A stretch of DNA of 64,000 nt from Neckera pumila (GCA_963969595.1 OZ018410.1:24370913-24434912), one strand, 5' to 3'. Positions 1-12,249 are shown, counted from the stretch's first letter. Made by a program: numbers and translations. Notes: generated from the letters alone by a model not told the origin.

Positions 1-752
1 TGTTTTCTAAATCCATGGTTGTCACTTCTATAAATCATTGGCAACATTTGATAAAACTAACAATCACTTTAAGAAACAATTTTGTTTGTTCAAAAAAAGA
101 TCAATTTACAATAGTGATGAAGACTATAAATTCATTCAATGAATTCTCCATTTTATTTTGTCATTGTACTTGACAAAATCTAGTTTGAAGACTTATTGTT
201 TCTGGTTTCTTACTTCAGAGTTGATCTCTTTATTGGAAATTAATTCATCTTTTTATATATCATGGTCATATGAATTATGGGATTGTTTTTCATCGAAAGT
301 TTTTGCTAAGAAATCATTCAAGACTTAAGGAACAACTAATAAAAAAGATTCTTAAAGTCATCAATTTGTCAACTTCAGACTAACAAACAATTTGAAGTGA
401 AAATTTGGACTTCAACTCTAATTTTTGATATCTATTTTAATAGTCCGTAAGCAATTTCAACCAAGGAATTGCAATAAATAATGTAGAATACTTACAAAAT
501 TCATCAATACTAAGTGAAAATTTAGATATTGATATGACTTGCTTTCTAGAAAAGAAGCAAGGTTTGTGCAGCTACAAAGGGAGATTGAGGAGACTTGAAG
601 GGACAAAAAAGATAATCATTAGTAGTGGTGTGAACAAGAACTTAAAAATGGAAAGAAGGCAAAATTGCTTTGCATCCTTAATACTCATACATTAAAATTG
701 GTCCCTATGGTTGGTTCGAAAATTGGTTCAAAAAGTGGATCCTATTGTTTGA
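1..752. other. AT-rich intergenic, no gene
   Basis: Strongly AT-rich sequence with stops in all frames and no open frame that resembles a protein. I see no repeat ends until the C-rich terminus at 753. Confidence 0.6.
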
Positions 753-1686
753 CCCCTAAAAGACCAGCATGCGTTTTTTGGTTGTATAGAAATTTTGGGC
801 AGGTACGTGTGACTAGAGATTTTCATATTTTAAGCTGAAATTTTGATCGAAGGTGGGGACAAGGAATATCTTTCAAATGCACTAAATTTCATGACATTTG
901 GAAATGTGAGTCAAAAGTTATGGCCTAATATGTTATTTTTTTCCGTAAATGGGCAATCAAGGGAGATTAAAAAAATCACTTTTTTCAGAAACAAAAAATT
1001 GAAATTGATTTATTATATTTATTTGTATGTGAAGCTTTGAATCCATCCATTTTAATAGTTGAAAGGAAAGTTATGAAGAATTTTAGTTTGTGGACAGTTA
1101 TAGAATCTCTACTCTAAAATAAACTTTGAAGTCCATTGTTTCACTCAATCTTCAATATTTTTGAAAAAAATATATAGCCATTGGATGTAGATTGTTTATT
1201 ACAATATTACAACCATTTAGATTGGAATTTTACAATTCTATTACTAAATTATTAACAATTTAGTATTTTGAATCATACTCTATTTCTTTCTACTTCTTAT
1301 TATTTTCAAATATGAATATGAAATTTTTTAGTTTTGAAATTTTTTGTATGTATTCCTAACTTATTCCTTCAACATATTATGGAGATCAATAAATTGTAGA
1401 ATCTATAGATTATTGTGTAAAAAGTTTGTAAAATGAAATTTGACCATTTGGAAAGAGCTAAAAAATGGATTTTTGTCAATTCAAATGCTAATATCTTTCA
1501 ATACACACTGTGGATTTTTCATCATTTTTCTGAAATTCTTACCACATATTTCAAACCGCTTTAGAATAAGATCCTATGGTTATATATATGCAAAAAAAAT
1601 GTTTTTGTCCTAAAAATTTGATGAATGTAATAAAAATGGCAATTTTGGAAAAAATTTGGTGAAAATACAGTCAAAAATTTTAGGGA
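753..1686. mobile_element. TTAA-type TIR element, non-autonomous
   Basis: The left end reads CCCCTAAAAGACCAGCATGC, preceded by TTGA (one base from TTAA). The right end reads ATTTTAGGGA followed by TTAA (1687-1690). The left half, with the phrase GGCAGGTACGTGTGACTAGA and a downstream CAAGGAATATCTTTCA, matches the truncated copy at 63423-64000 and, inverted, the right half of the copy at 13293-14489. No transposase frame is present; the 65-codon open frame at 843-1040 is ordinary AT-rich noise. Assignment as a piggyBac-like MITE rests only on the TTAA flanks and C-rich ends. Confidence 0.6.
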
Positions 1687-1690
1687 TTAA

Positions 1691-2349
1691 GATACCACAT
1701 GTTTTTGAAAATTATTTTTCAATCTAAATGTGATTGTAAAGATGATGATTATAGATGTACAAATCATATACACAAATATTTTAAAGATTGTAATTTGAAT
1801 GTAAATTTTTCAAATATAAAAGTTATGATGTAGAAAAAACTTACTTTTATATATTTTACAAAAGTTGATGACTCCAAAATAATACAATTGAGAATCTTAG
1901 AAAAACACAAGGAATTTGCAACCACACTTTTATCCTTACATTGTAAACCAAGATTTCAATGAAAATTAGTGCACAAGAATTTACATGACAAAAATTAGAA
2001 TTGATACGTAACCTTGAATTTAAACCACTACATCTATAAGATTACATCAAAAACTTAAACTCCTTTGACAATTATTTGCAATAAATAACTAAAATCTACT
2101 CTATCAGCCCCTTCATGACCATGGAGAAGTCTAGATTTCAAAAAATGTAAAGACGTATCACAATTTATATTTTAGAATAATATATTAATGATGATTATCA
2201 AATAAAATTTGTAAAATATGGTTTATAGATCATATTGACATGGTTAGATCAAAAACTACTAAATTGACTAATGTTTTTCAATAATATTTGAACATATAAA
2301 TTCCTTCTAATAGCAACTATAGATTGTGATTTTTAGAAGACTTTTTCTT
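1691..2349. other. AT-rich intergenic, no gene
   Basis: Spacer between two TTAA-type elements. No coding signal or structured repeat was recognised. Confidence 0.55.
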
Positions 2350-2353
2350 TTAA

Positions 2354-3266
2354 CCCCTAAAGGCCCAAGGCATTTTTTGGATCCAAAACCATTGAAGATT
2401 GTCATTTCTGTTGCGATCACTAAAAAAACCAAAAGAAACATTTTTTTTAGAATCCAACTGTAGGATCTTGTACTTCACTTATTGTAAATCATGTGGTAAG
2501 AATTTCATAAAGTTTGACCATACGGATTGGATGATATTAGCATTTGAAGTTGGAAAAAGATTTTTTTTGAATTGTGGCCTACAATTTTAGATGACTTTGA
2601 CGGCCATTTGTAGATTTTTTTGCACCATGCACCAATAGGTTAAAAAAATTTATGTTGAAAATTTGGGTTGAGAGTCACAGGAAACATTTTCGGAATGTCA
2701 AAGTTTGATTTTCACATATAAAAAAATTGTTAAATAGAAGTAGGTCCAAAATTGAATGAAACACTAAATTGTTAATAGCTCTTTGGTGGAATTAAAAAAC
2801 CATAATTCCAATGGTGGGATTGTTCTTGCAAACAAAATTAACCATTCAAAAAAAAATTTGAAAAAATTTGAAAATTGCATTCAAAAATGAATTCTATAAG
2901 TTGTTTTTTGAATAAGATGTTTAGATTGCCCAAAAAACAGATTGTCTATAATTTTCTCATTATGAGTCCAAATAGAATGAATCAAAGCTTCAATGTAGAC
3001 AAAAACATGATCTTTGCAAAAAAAATATTAAAAAAAAAATTCAATTTTTAAAAGTTTTTTTTTTCTGTCCGGAGAGTTGCTTTTTTGACTTCAACTGGCA
3101 TAACTTTTGCTCCCGAGCACCGATTGAAGAAAAATGAAATTTTTAGAAAGCTAATGTGATATTCTATCTATAAAAAAAGTTTAAAAAAATCAGGTGAAAA
3201 TTTGAGGTCACACGTGCCTGCCCGAAATCCCAAGTGTCCCTCTAAGGAACTTTGGGCCTTTAGGGG
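2354..3266. mobile_element. TTAA-flanked TIR element, 913 bp
   Basis: This is one of the best-preserved copies. TTAA (2350-2353) is followed by CCCCTAAAGGCCCAAGG, and the other end is TTTGGGCCTTTAGGGG followed by TTAA (3267-3270). The two ends are inverted copies for at least 15 bp, and both sides carry the same tetranucleotide, as expected for TTAA target duplication. The interior is AT-rich. Its left half (CCATTTCTG then AGGATCTTGTACTTCAC) matches the eroded copy from about 61991 and more distantly those at 42678 and 54413. There is no transposase, so it can only be mobile in trans. Confidence 0.75.
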
Positions 3267-3270
3267 TTAA

Positions 3271-4950
3271 ATTCAAATGATAAGTTCTAATTATGATAAT
3301 GCTTGAATATTGTAATTGAATTTATTTATTCAAATGTGTTTCTTATCCTTTGAAGTCTAGAAAAAAGTCTAGGTTTTCTAAAATTGCAAAGATGTATCAT
3401 AAAATGCGACAAAAAATAATATTGTTACAAAGACTATCAAACAAAAGGTGTAAATTATAATCTATGGATTATACCATATGGGTAGGTCATTTGCTATACT
3501 AATCAATATTTTTCAATCATATTTGATATCGAAAAATTGAAAATTCTTTCTAAAATTGACTTTAGATTGAATATTTGTAAGTTTCACAGTTTTTTTTAAT
3601 TTCAAAATGTTATTTTAAACTATTATTAATTATTATTTATTTATTTTATTCATTTACGTAAATCATTTTGAAGTGTAATATTTGGGATTGAAAAAAAAAA
3701 AATTTAGAAGTTAGACGTACTTATATTCCTTAAACTATAAAAAAATTGCAAAAAAAAGTTGTAAAAAATCTATACTATTCAATTGTAAGTAAACAAATAG
3801 AAGCCAACTATAAAATTTTAGATGGGTGAAAAAACAAACACTTGTTTGCATTCATCCATTGAATGTCATTCTAGACGTTTCGGGTTTAGGGGTCATTTTG
3901 GGAACTAAGAAAGTTAATTTTGAGGGTTTTGAGGTCAAATATACTTGCACTCCTTGAACTATAGTTATTTGCAAAGGAAATTTCTAGAAATCCGTATCTT
4001 ACAGATTAAAAAGAAAACTAGCACAAAAATTCATAAAATTTTAGATGGATGAAAAAACAAAGATTTCTTGTGCTTGAGACATACTTGCGTGCATCTATTG
4101 TGTAACATTTGAATATTTAGTCCTTTATGTGTTGAAAAGAACTCTTTAAGACAATAGATAATTATGATTGAAAATTGGCCAAAATGAATAACAAAGCCAA
4201 TAAAACACAAACTTGACATGTATAAAAGAAAAATAAACTTCATAAATACAAAAACAAATTTGCATTGTATTCAACAAGTGAGTTAGACTATATGTATACC
4301 ATACCACTTTACAAGTCACTCAATATTTGCGTTATATGGACGTTTTAGATTAGTTATTTATATATAAGTGAGGCCATAGGAGGTACAACACTTTTATGGG
4401 ATTATGTACATATTTCCTATAGTCTAGCCAAAAGAAAAGATTAAGTTATACACAATATATCAGACCTTATATACTTACAATAAATCCACACTAATCAATT
4501 TATGCTCAACTAAGATAATTTGGACAATTAAGTTGATATTTGGCTTCACAAATTCCTTTTGTGATTTAAAGCCTCTTATCAAATTTTTGGACCAAATTTA
4601 GTGAGGCCAAATGAAAATGTATTTTCCACCCCCTCTTTGAATTTGGAACATAACATTTCCACACAATTTACTACGAACACAATAAACAAATTCTCCTAAA
4701 AATTTGGATGAAAAATTCAATTCTTCATCCATTTGTTTCCATTTGAAATCATTTATAAGCCCAAGGATTTTTTTTAGTGTTTTATACTTTTATCACTTAA
4801 AAAACAATATAAATATTTTTTGGAGGGAATATTTGACAAAACATTCCCATCAGAAATGAATGAAATTTCTAGAATGCTACAAAAATATTTGAAGAGAACC
4901 ACTCCATTTTGGATGAATAAAAAATGTTTCATCCGTGTCTATTGGAAGTC
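3271..4950. other. AT-rich intergenic, no gene
   Basis: AT-rich, with homopolymer runs. A weak terminus-like string (GGGTTTAGGGGTCA near 3880) may be an eroded end of the TTAA-type family. The 70-codon frame at 4031-4243 (minus) looks like nothing known. Confidence 0.5.
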
Positions 4951-6664
4951 CGTCGAGCATTGACGATCGCTTTCCTCACGGAGACCGGGACTTTTGTCAC
5001 GGTCACCGGTGCGCGGGGATCGCGAACGCGGGTTTAGGGTCGTCTCTCTCTGTCTGGAGTGGCCACTATTGCGTAGACCAAGAATCTCGCCTCGTCACGC
5101 ATTGAATTTCCTCAACCATGGCGACCGATTACGCAACCCCATTCGTAAGCTGAATCGGAGCCTTGTCCACCACCCCAGCTCCGTCGCTCCCGCACATCCC
5201 CATTTTTTTCGTCGACAGATTTGACCTCAAGGCAGCCAAGAAATCACCAATTTCTTGCTGTCGCATGGAATCCTTCACTCTAGCTTTCCATCGGAGTGAA
5301 CTTGATACTCACAATTCGACATGCTCGGGCCACCAGGATCAGTGGAAACGATGGAGAATTCAGTAGAAACTGAAAGCGGGATGTGGACATGGTGGTTCAT
5401 TCGAAGTTCGCCAATGCAGGGGAGTGAGGAGCGCGCGTTGATGGCACTCATGTGAGCAACAGGGCGATGAAGGCGCACGTTTGTTGGCGAGGGTTTTCCG
5501 GTAAGTACGTTACGGCGCATTTGTCCGAGTTCAGTTCATTTTGCCACTGTCCACCTCGGGATTGCCATTTTTTCCCTTTTACCGCGCGAAGTTTCCGGTT
5601 GATTTGCCTGGGGTTGACGCGGTTTGGGCTATGATTAGCGCTCTGAGCCTACCCCCGGTTTTGCGGTATCGAATCCCGGCGTAAATTCTTCTGGTATGGC
5701 AGTGGTCGTAATTGTTACCGGAGTGTGTTAGAATAACTTAAGTGTGCTTGATATCCTGAGGAAAAGCTCTGATGAGTTCACCGTTGGTGAGGCCTTTTAG
5801 ATCCGACTTTAGATCGCCACTGCCATGGCTTCAGTTAGATCTTTCCAGCGTCTATTTGAGTTTCGAATTCTGAATGCTGGTTGTTGATTGGTGATGATCC
5901 GCCGGTTCACGACTCCTCGGTCTCTTGAAATCTACCGAAGTTACTTCGACTGACCAGTCATGGAAGTCAGAGAATTCTTCACTTGATTCCCTTCTTCAGT
6001 CGTTTGCGAGGACTTTGCTTCGCGCCTTGGTGGATTCCAACTCGTGTTGCCGATTTGTTTGGCGCCTCTTTGCATTGACCAGGGTTTCCGAGACCTGGCG
6101 ACCTTTTACTTTCGAGTCGCTTTTTTCATGGTGCATGCTCCGCTCCGTCGCTTTAGGTTTTCTCCATGTTTTAGATCACCGCTGTCGGAGCTTCTGCGGC
6201 GCAATTGTCCTCCTGGTGCTTTTTTTTTCTGAGAGATTTTTAGTTGGTGAGAATTCAAATCCCTTCCTGCTCGAAGCTATGTGCTCGTGAGGTGCAGAAT
6301 TTCATTTTGCGTCGATCGCAACTTGGTGTGTTGGAGAACAATATCGCGACTTTTGTTGCGCTTTAGGGGAGCAAGTGATTTCATTCCGCGTTACCCGCTC
6401 CCTACATCTTTTGGTGCTTTTCGGTTCCTTGTGAGGCGAGTTGACGCTGGTGTCAGTCCGATCAGGTTTAAATTGAAGAATTCTTACCATCTTGTTGCAT
6501 CACCAGAACGTAGGTGTGGGTTTAGCAAGAGCAACTCTCGCACCAAGTGGAGAGCCAAACTGTGGAATTGAGGCGTTGTTGCAAAAGAGCTGTGGAGTTT
6601 CCGGAGTTGCAAAAGCAGTGACGGAAGCTTGGCGATTTTGAGAGGAACCAAGAACGAAATTCCT
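4951..6664 (+). promoter_or_regulatory. GC/CpG-rich 5' region of the BTB gene
   Basis: Base composition shifts abruptly from AT-rich to GC- and CpG-rich near 4950 and stays so up to the start codon at 6665. This fits a promoter plus a long 5' leader. A good donor-like string, CCGGTAAGTACG near 5500, suggests the leader may itself be spliced. Several short open frames (5163-5366, 5925-6290, 6281-6571) cross it, but none resembles a known protein, so they are upstream ORFs at most. The transcription start cannot be placed from sequence alone. Confidence 0.45.
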
Positions 6665-9600
6665 ATGGCACACGACAGAGTGAATCTGAATGTAGGTGGC
6701 AAACGTTTTGTCACATCTCGGACGACTCTTGCCAATGCAGGCCGAGGCTCAATGCTTGCAGCCGTCATTGATGAAAACTGGCAGCTGGTGCCGGACGTAG
6801 CGTCGAATGAGCTCTTTATTGATCGGAACCCCGCATATTTTAGTGTCCTTCTGGATCTCTTACGAACTGGTGAACTTCATGTACCCCCAGGTAAGTTAAA
6901 TCCACAGTCTTATTATCCTCAATTTTGGAAAAGATGCAATTGCACTGTAGGAAATTGCATCTGCATCTGCTCGGAAGGGTGAAGATTTCTTGGGATAATA
7001 CTGATAATGAATTTGCAGAATCACTTGCTTTTATGTGGGAGAGGGCCGTTCTCGTCACCACAGTACCCAGATTGGCTTTGCCCTTACATCTGAACACTTG
7101 CCAAAATTTCCTAACCCCTAAATGTTCAAGAAGCCCAAATTGGGTCTAATGTCTTTTGGTATTTTTGAGTAGGTCTTGTGAGGTCATTTATCTCCAATTT
7201 TATATGTTTTTTGAGCAACTTAGTAGTTTTGTTTGATTCTGGTTATCAATAAATTTTGGCCCATCTGGATTGTAGTTTCCACAACATGATCAATCGAACT
7301 GGTCACTTTAAAACCATAAATCCTTGGTCTTTAGACTGTCCGCTTTCTAGAGCAGTTCGAGGCAGGGAATTTGAATTTCTTTAGAGGCAATTGTTTCACT
7401 CTGGACTTGTGGGGATGTTTTCAGGCATGTTGGAGAAGCCTCTGTATCGAGAAGCAGAGTACTACGGTATACTGGATCACGTGAAAGTCGCCCGCAAGGG
7501 TCCATTGAATGGGAATCGTCTGGATTGCGTTGCTTCCATAAGTGGACGAGCCACCGGCGATGGAACGGCCATTCGAGCGTCTCCAGATGGTGGATGTTGT
7601 GTCGCCCATGGAAGCATGGTACATGTCTACGATTGGTTGCTGGAGGAGCAAACTCCACTCACCTTGGACTATGTCAATGTGAATGACGTGGGGTTTCTAA
7701 GCCCGAACCGAGTTGTCATCTGCACCGGGGAACGCGAAAATGGAGCTGGCGGGATGGCGTCCTTCAACATCAAGACTGGCAAAATTGAGCACAAATTCCA
7801 GGTCCTCAACTTCATCTGCTCATGAATACGTAATTGTCCTCAGTGATCGTGCATTCTTATCACATTCGACAAGCCACATGCTTGATTTGTTGTGAGAAAA
7901 CGCTGTACTGTAGAATAGTACTTCCAAGGTGTGTCTTGTGACCGTGCAAGAGCAATCTCTACACTGTAGAATCATTTTATTGATTCCTGTTCTCTTCTAG
8001 ACTAATCGAGCTTCCATGCTTACACTTGTAAAGGAATTGGTGCATTTGTGCCTGTAGGCTAGTCTATACCATAGAGGACCTGGAAGAGGAAACCTAGCCT
8101 ATTATTGGTGGGCTTCTTCCTCCAGACCCGATGCTTTGATTACCCACAGATGAAGACCCCTAATAAGAGCCAGCTTCAGGGTGCTCTTCAAAGATCCTCG
8201 GAAATTACAAACCCAACGAAGTAAGGAGCATAGTAAGTAGGGTTCGTGATAAGGTCGGAACAGCTACTAGACCGTGTAGATCGTCTCGGTTATGGTCAAA
8301 TAATTTATCTACAGAAAGTGATCGTCATTGATCTTTAGTTCTCATATATACATTAGGGTTCTCTAACTTCATATAAGGACTTTGTTGCCTTTCATACCCT
8401 CTACAAGAGTGTTATTTAGTGGTTTTTTTTGATTCGAGAACCATGCCTGCTCCACTCTGACATTCTTTCTCATTGCTCCAGGTTGTTCACGACGGGGAGT
8501 CAAAGAACTTCACGGCGCGTGCACTTGCAAGTAGCGACAAGCATGTGTTTGCTACTTGTCGGGGTAGGAGCTATGAATACGGAGTTGGGACTTGGGACCA
8601 AATTACCGGTCAACAAGTCGCATTTCAATATGAAGGTCCAGGTCGGCCCTTAGGTGATGCCTGCAAACTCCAATGGTTACCGCGCACAAATCTCCTCCTT
8701 GTGGCGAACTTATTCCCGAGTAGTGATCATAGTTTCATTAGTCTACTTGATTCTCGAACAAAGGGAAAGGTACGGTTTCCCCATTATGTACTTTCTTCCC
8801 TATTTGTGAACCCTCACTCTAGAGCAGTCACAACAGTGGTTGTCAAATCTTGGTGTGCGGTTACTGTAGTGTTTGTTAATCCTTGGTGTGCTGTCGCAAT
8901 ACCTTTGAAGTCGGTGTGCTGTCACACTAGCGGTTGTCAAATTTTGGTGTGCAATCACAATATCGGTTGTTAAACCTTGGTATCCGACTGCTGCTGAGGT
9001 ATCAAAAAAGTATCCAATCTGGAAGCAATTTTGTTTCTGGAGGTTTGACACGCCTACTTGTGGATCTCACAAATGTTCTAAAACTTTAGTAAAGCAAAGT
9101 TGGAGGTTGACTAGGCATCATTTTCAACTCATGTATTATGTTGTGACTTGCCCAAGGGGTTTGTTAGTAGAGATAATCAATTTTGACACCACCAATAAGA
9201 AACCTTGCCTTTTCTTACTCCTGAATTCGAGAAAGCATAGTCCTAACTCTGGTGACGATACAATCGAGGTTTGTCAGCCCCGAATGGTTCATGTTTGAGG
9301 GCAAGGGTGACCAAGCATGTACAGTAATTCAGCATCTGCCTCTTTTGACACCAGCTTTCATATGACCCTCTCATTTCTTCCACTTGCTTTGTACAGGTAT
9401 GGTCGTGGACCGATGCTGCTCAGAGAGGTATGGCGGATGAAAAGATAGTCATGGACACCGTGGCCATGGAAGAATGCTCCACAGTGTGTGTAGTCAACCA
9501 GTTCGACAACCTTGGCTTCATTGACATGCGGGCTAGCAACCAAGGTGTACGATGGAGTCACAGGTACCAACCGAGCAAAATCTCGGAAGCTGAGGAGCGG

Positions 9601-9849
9601 TGCTACTCAAAACTTGCCTGTAGTGGCTCCCAGTTGTATTCAAGCAAGAATGATAGCGTCTATGTGTTCTGTAGTCCAGACTGGGACGCTGCCAAGGGGG
9701 TGCAAACTGCCAGGCTACGACGAACCGAGGGCGGAGCCATTAGTGATATCTCTGTGGGTGGAGACAGGCTGTTTGTGCTTCACAATGAGGAAGACGTGTT
9801 CGATGTTTGGGAAACTCCGCCAGGGCCGTTGCACATTGTAGACAGTTAG
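6665..9849 (+). CDS. BTB/POZ (T1-type) domain protein with C-terminal propeller-like region
   Basis: CDS = join(6665..6890, 7425..7801, 8482..8769, 9397..9849), 447 aa, phase kept at all junctions. The N-terminus carries the K+-channel-tetramerisation type BTB fold: DRVNLNVGGKRF at residues 4-15, then FIDRNPAYF and LDLLRTGEL, ending in YREAEYYGILDH (about 82-93). The remainder matches the plant BTB/WD40-like family (Arabidopsis At5g41330 type) throughout: GDGTAIRASPDGGCCVAHGS, CRGRSYEYGVGTWDQITGQ, LGFIDMR and the terminal FDVWETPP. The length agrees with that family (about 450 aa). Such proteins are thought to be substrate adaptors for CUL3 ubiquitin ligases; that role is inferred from the family. 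The ATG at 6665 was chosen because it directly precedes the conserved DRVxxNVGG and no earlier in-frame ATG is seen. The exon 2 donor (CAG|GTCCTC) is weak, but phase and conservation require it. Confidence 0.93.
8819..8990. repeat. Imperfect minisatellite in BTB intron 3
   Basis: Degenerate units built on GGTTGTCAAATCTTGGTGTG recur about every 30-45 bp inside the intron between 8770 and 9396. At least four units are recognisable, varied by small indels. It is non-coding. Confidence 0.6.
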
Positions 9850-10297
9850 ACACTTACTAAACTGTGTTGGTTTTCTTCACTAAACTCTTCCAGGTGATTC
9901 TTTTAGTGAATAATCCAATAGGTGAATCATTTTTCATGGTTTGAACAGATGTTCATCCAGATCCGGATGGTCTATGAAGCCTTGCGGAAGGAGTGACAGG
10001 CAACTACATCATTTGAGCAATTTGGAACAGGACATTGGTCGGTATAAAATTCATTAAATCATCAACAGACGATGCCGGGCAGGATTTCTTGTTCACGTTT
10101 GGGCATTGAACCAACGGCCGTCTATGTTTTCTCGGTCTCTTCCAGCAGTCAGTCAGGCTCGCGCAAGCCTTAGTTGGCCCACTTCAGCGATCACCTTGAT
10201 TCTAGGGACCTGGCATCCATGTGACGCAGTTATTAAATCTACCCGCAATCGACTTTTGGTGAGCTTGGCAACAACCAGAAACGCCAATGACTGTCTA
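9850..10297 (+). other. 3' flank / probable 3' UTR of the BTB gene
   Basis: Follows the TAG at 9847-9849. Composition stays closer to the gene than to the AT-rich spacers, suggesting transcribed 3' UTR. No clear polyadenylation signal was identified and no further coding homology was seen. Confidence 0.4.
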
Positions 10298-10567
10298 TGT
10301 TTGTCAGGGTATGGTTGTCGGAACATTCTTGAGCTGAAGCTTGAATGGGAGCCAGCCTATATACCTCGGATGGTATGTTTGTGGTATTAGAGAGAATCAA
10401 AATAGGATCAGAGTTAACTCTACTTCTGAAGGTGTTTGTCAGGGTATGGTTGTCGGAACATTCTTGAGCTGAAGCTTGAATGGGAGCCAGCCTATATACC
10501 TCGGATGGTATGTTTGTGGTATTAGAGAGAATCAAAATAGGATCAGAGTTAGCTCTACTTCTGAAGG
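10298..10567. repeat. 135-bp tandem duplication
   Basis: Two head-to-tail copies, 10298-10432 and 10433-10567. I find essentially one difference (GTTAACTC versus GTTAGCTC), so the duplication is recent. Because 135 is divisible by 3, the minus-strand open frame 10239-10619 shows a 45-residue repeat; this is a by-product and not evidence for a protein. Confidence 0.9.
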
Positions 10568-10733
10568 TGTGTGTCACATGGGAAATAGGATGTTGAGTTC
10601 TACTAGACGACTTCTTCAAATCCGGCAGCGGTGAGCAGGTTCCATGCGGAGAAAGTGAATGCTCACACGAGGTATGGCCCTGAAAACTGCTTCATCCCTT
10701 GACGACAAGTTATTCTTGGGCAGATATAACCTA

Positions 10734-10836
10734 CACAAAATAGTGAAATTAGGTTGCCCCAGACTATAGTTGACCATGTCTGAAAGTGTTAGATATGAGA
10801 AATTAGTGTGGGGCAACCTAATTTCACTATTTTGTG
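10734..10836. mobile_element. 103-bp TA-flanked MITE, CACAAAATAG family
   Basis: The terminal inverted repeats are about 27 bp: CACAAAATAGTGAAATTAGG... on the left and ...CCTAATTTCACTATTTTGTG on the right. TA dinucleotides lie at 10732-10733 and 10837-10838. The element is almost identical, in inverted orientation, to 61164-61266, and shares ends with 50268-50720 and 53161-53388. TA target and size fit a Tc1/mariner (Stowaway-type) MITE. Confidence 0.88.
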
Positions 10837-10838
10837 TA

Positions 10839-11389
10839 TATAGTAATGCCTCAGTCTAGGGAAGCATAACTTTTTGATAGAGACTAGTGTTAATTTGGTC
10901 TTTAAGATTCTCTAATCGTGAATGCATTAGTCATCCGTCGCTATACGATTGAATAGAGCTGGAGAGCTCCAATTCAGAAGCATCTCCAGTATGTGCCCTG
11001 AAATTGTTGACCCTTGCTGGGAAGTTGAACTGTAACATAGTATAGACCTTTATCAATCATTCAAATTTGTTATTTTCATCCGTTGTGTCATTATCGTCTT
11101 GATGATTGATCAATTGCAGGCATATTTTCAGCATAAAGTGTTTGTTGCAAATTTTATACTCCGTATTACTAGATCAGAGCACATTGCAATGAAACGGCAC
11201 GAAAAAGGTTTCATCAAGCATTATGGGTTTCATTGAGATCTGTGAGGGTGTTGGTTAGAATGGATGAATGAAAAACTGTATGGATGGAAATGTGATAAGA
11301 ATTTATGAGTTGCATTTAACTAGTAATCGTTGCAACATTTGCAGCTACATCCTATTGCATAAGAAAGATAGTACTCTTAGAAAGGAGTA
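10839..11389. other. Intergenic, nothing recognised
   Basis: Moderately AT-rich spacer between the 103-bp MITE and the Stowaway-like element. No coding signal was seen. Confidence 0.5.
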
Positions 11390-12247
11390 TTTTCTTTAGT
11401 TTCCTAAATAAATCAAAGGTTTCTAAATATACTTGTCCCAAATCAAATTTGACATTTGCTCTCCACAACTTGATGGACAAATATTGAAGCTAGTTTGAAC
11501 ATCCTGAAGCAAAAGGATCCGCCATGCTCCAAAGATTATGTGGCAATTCAATCCCTACAAAAGGAATTGAAACACAACATCTAACTAATCAAAGGCAATT
11601 GTTCTCCACAACTTAATGGACAACAATTTAAGCTAGTTTGAACACCCTGAAGCAAAAGAATACGCAAATGTCATGCTCCAAAGATTGTGTAGCAATTCAA
11701 TCCCTACAAAAGGAATTGAAACACAACATCTAACCAATCAAAGGAAATCGCTCTCCACACCTTAATAGACAACAATTTAAGCTAGTTTGAACACCCTAAA
11801 GCAGAAGAATGCTCAAATGTCATGCTCCAAAGACTATATAGCAATTCAAATCCCTACAAAGGAATGTGAAACACAACATCTAACCAACCAAAGGTGAAGA
11901 ATTCATCCCAAAACTATACATAACTACTACAAATCTCTTGTTGAGAATTTCCTTGAGTTAGATCACAAGACATTGCCAAAATTGAATAATAGATGTCATT
12001 GCATCAATATTGCTCAAAGAATGATAAAAAGTACTACTACTAGAGCAATTCCCAAAAGGGCAAAAATTTGTCACTTTTGCCGCCTGTTTTCAACATGCGC
12101 CGTTTCATTGTTCAATTCCATTATTTCACACCTAGTGGGCTTTAATAGAATCTACTATAACTATGCAATCTCTTGAAAATAGGAGCAGCTTACGTGTTAA
12201 TCTAGCCATTTCTAAGAAACCCCGGAATTATTTTGAGACAGAGGTAG
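11390..12247. mobile_element. Stowaway-like element with internal tandem array
   Basis: The right end reads AATTATTTTGAGACAGAGGTAG followed by TA, a Stowaway-like terminus. The left end near 11390 is eroded but aligns with the better end at 50749 (shared AATAAATC...TTTCTAAATATACTTG). The right third (GCAAAAATTTGTCACTTTTG through TAGGAGCAGCT) matches 50960-51110. Compared with the 50.7-kb copy, this one has expanded by triplication of an internal segment (11459-11900). There is no transposase. Confidence 0.7.
11459..11900. repeat. Three tandem units of about 143-150 bp
   Basis: Units begin with CTCTCCACAACTTGATGGAC (11459), a variant at 11602 and another at 11751. Each contains GCTAGTTTGAACA, CATGCTCCAAAGA and AGCAATTCAA. 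The equivalent segment in the copy at 50813 is present once, so the array arose inside this element. Confidence 0.85.
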
Positions 12248-12249
12248 TA

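Noticed and set aside
5640..5690. tRNA-like string with TATCGAATCCCGG
   Set aside because: The T-arm-like part has an extra base relative to GGTTCGAATCC, and no acceptor stem or A box pairs with it.
5163..6571. Several short open frames in the GC-rich BTB leader
   Set aside because: GC-rich sequence has few stops by chance; translations are Ser/Arg/Phe-rich with no domain and lie just upstream of the real start.
6629..6664. Earlier start for the BTB protein
   Set aside because: The frame opens with TTG, not ATG; the ATG at 6665 directly precedes the conserved BTB start.
10239..10619. Minus-strand 126-codon frame with 45-residue repeats
   Set aside because: The repeat arises from the 135-bp tandem duplication in non-coding DNA; no similarity to known proteins.
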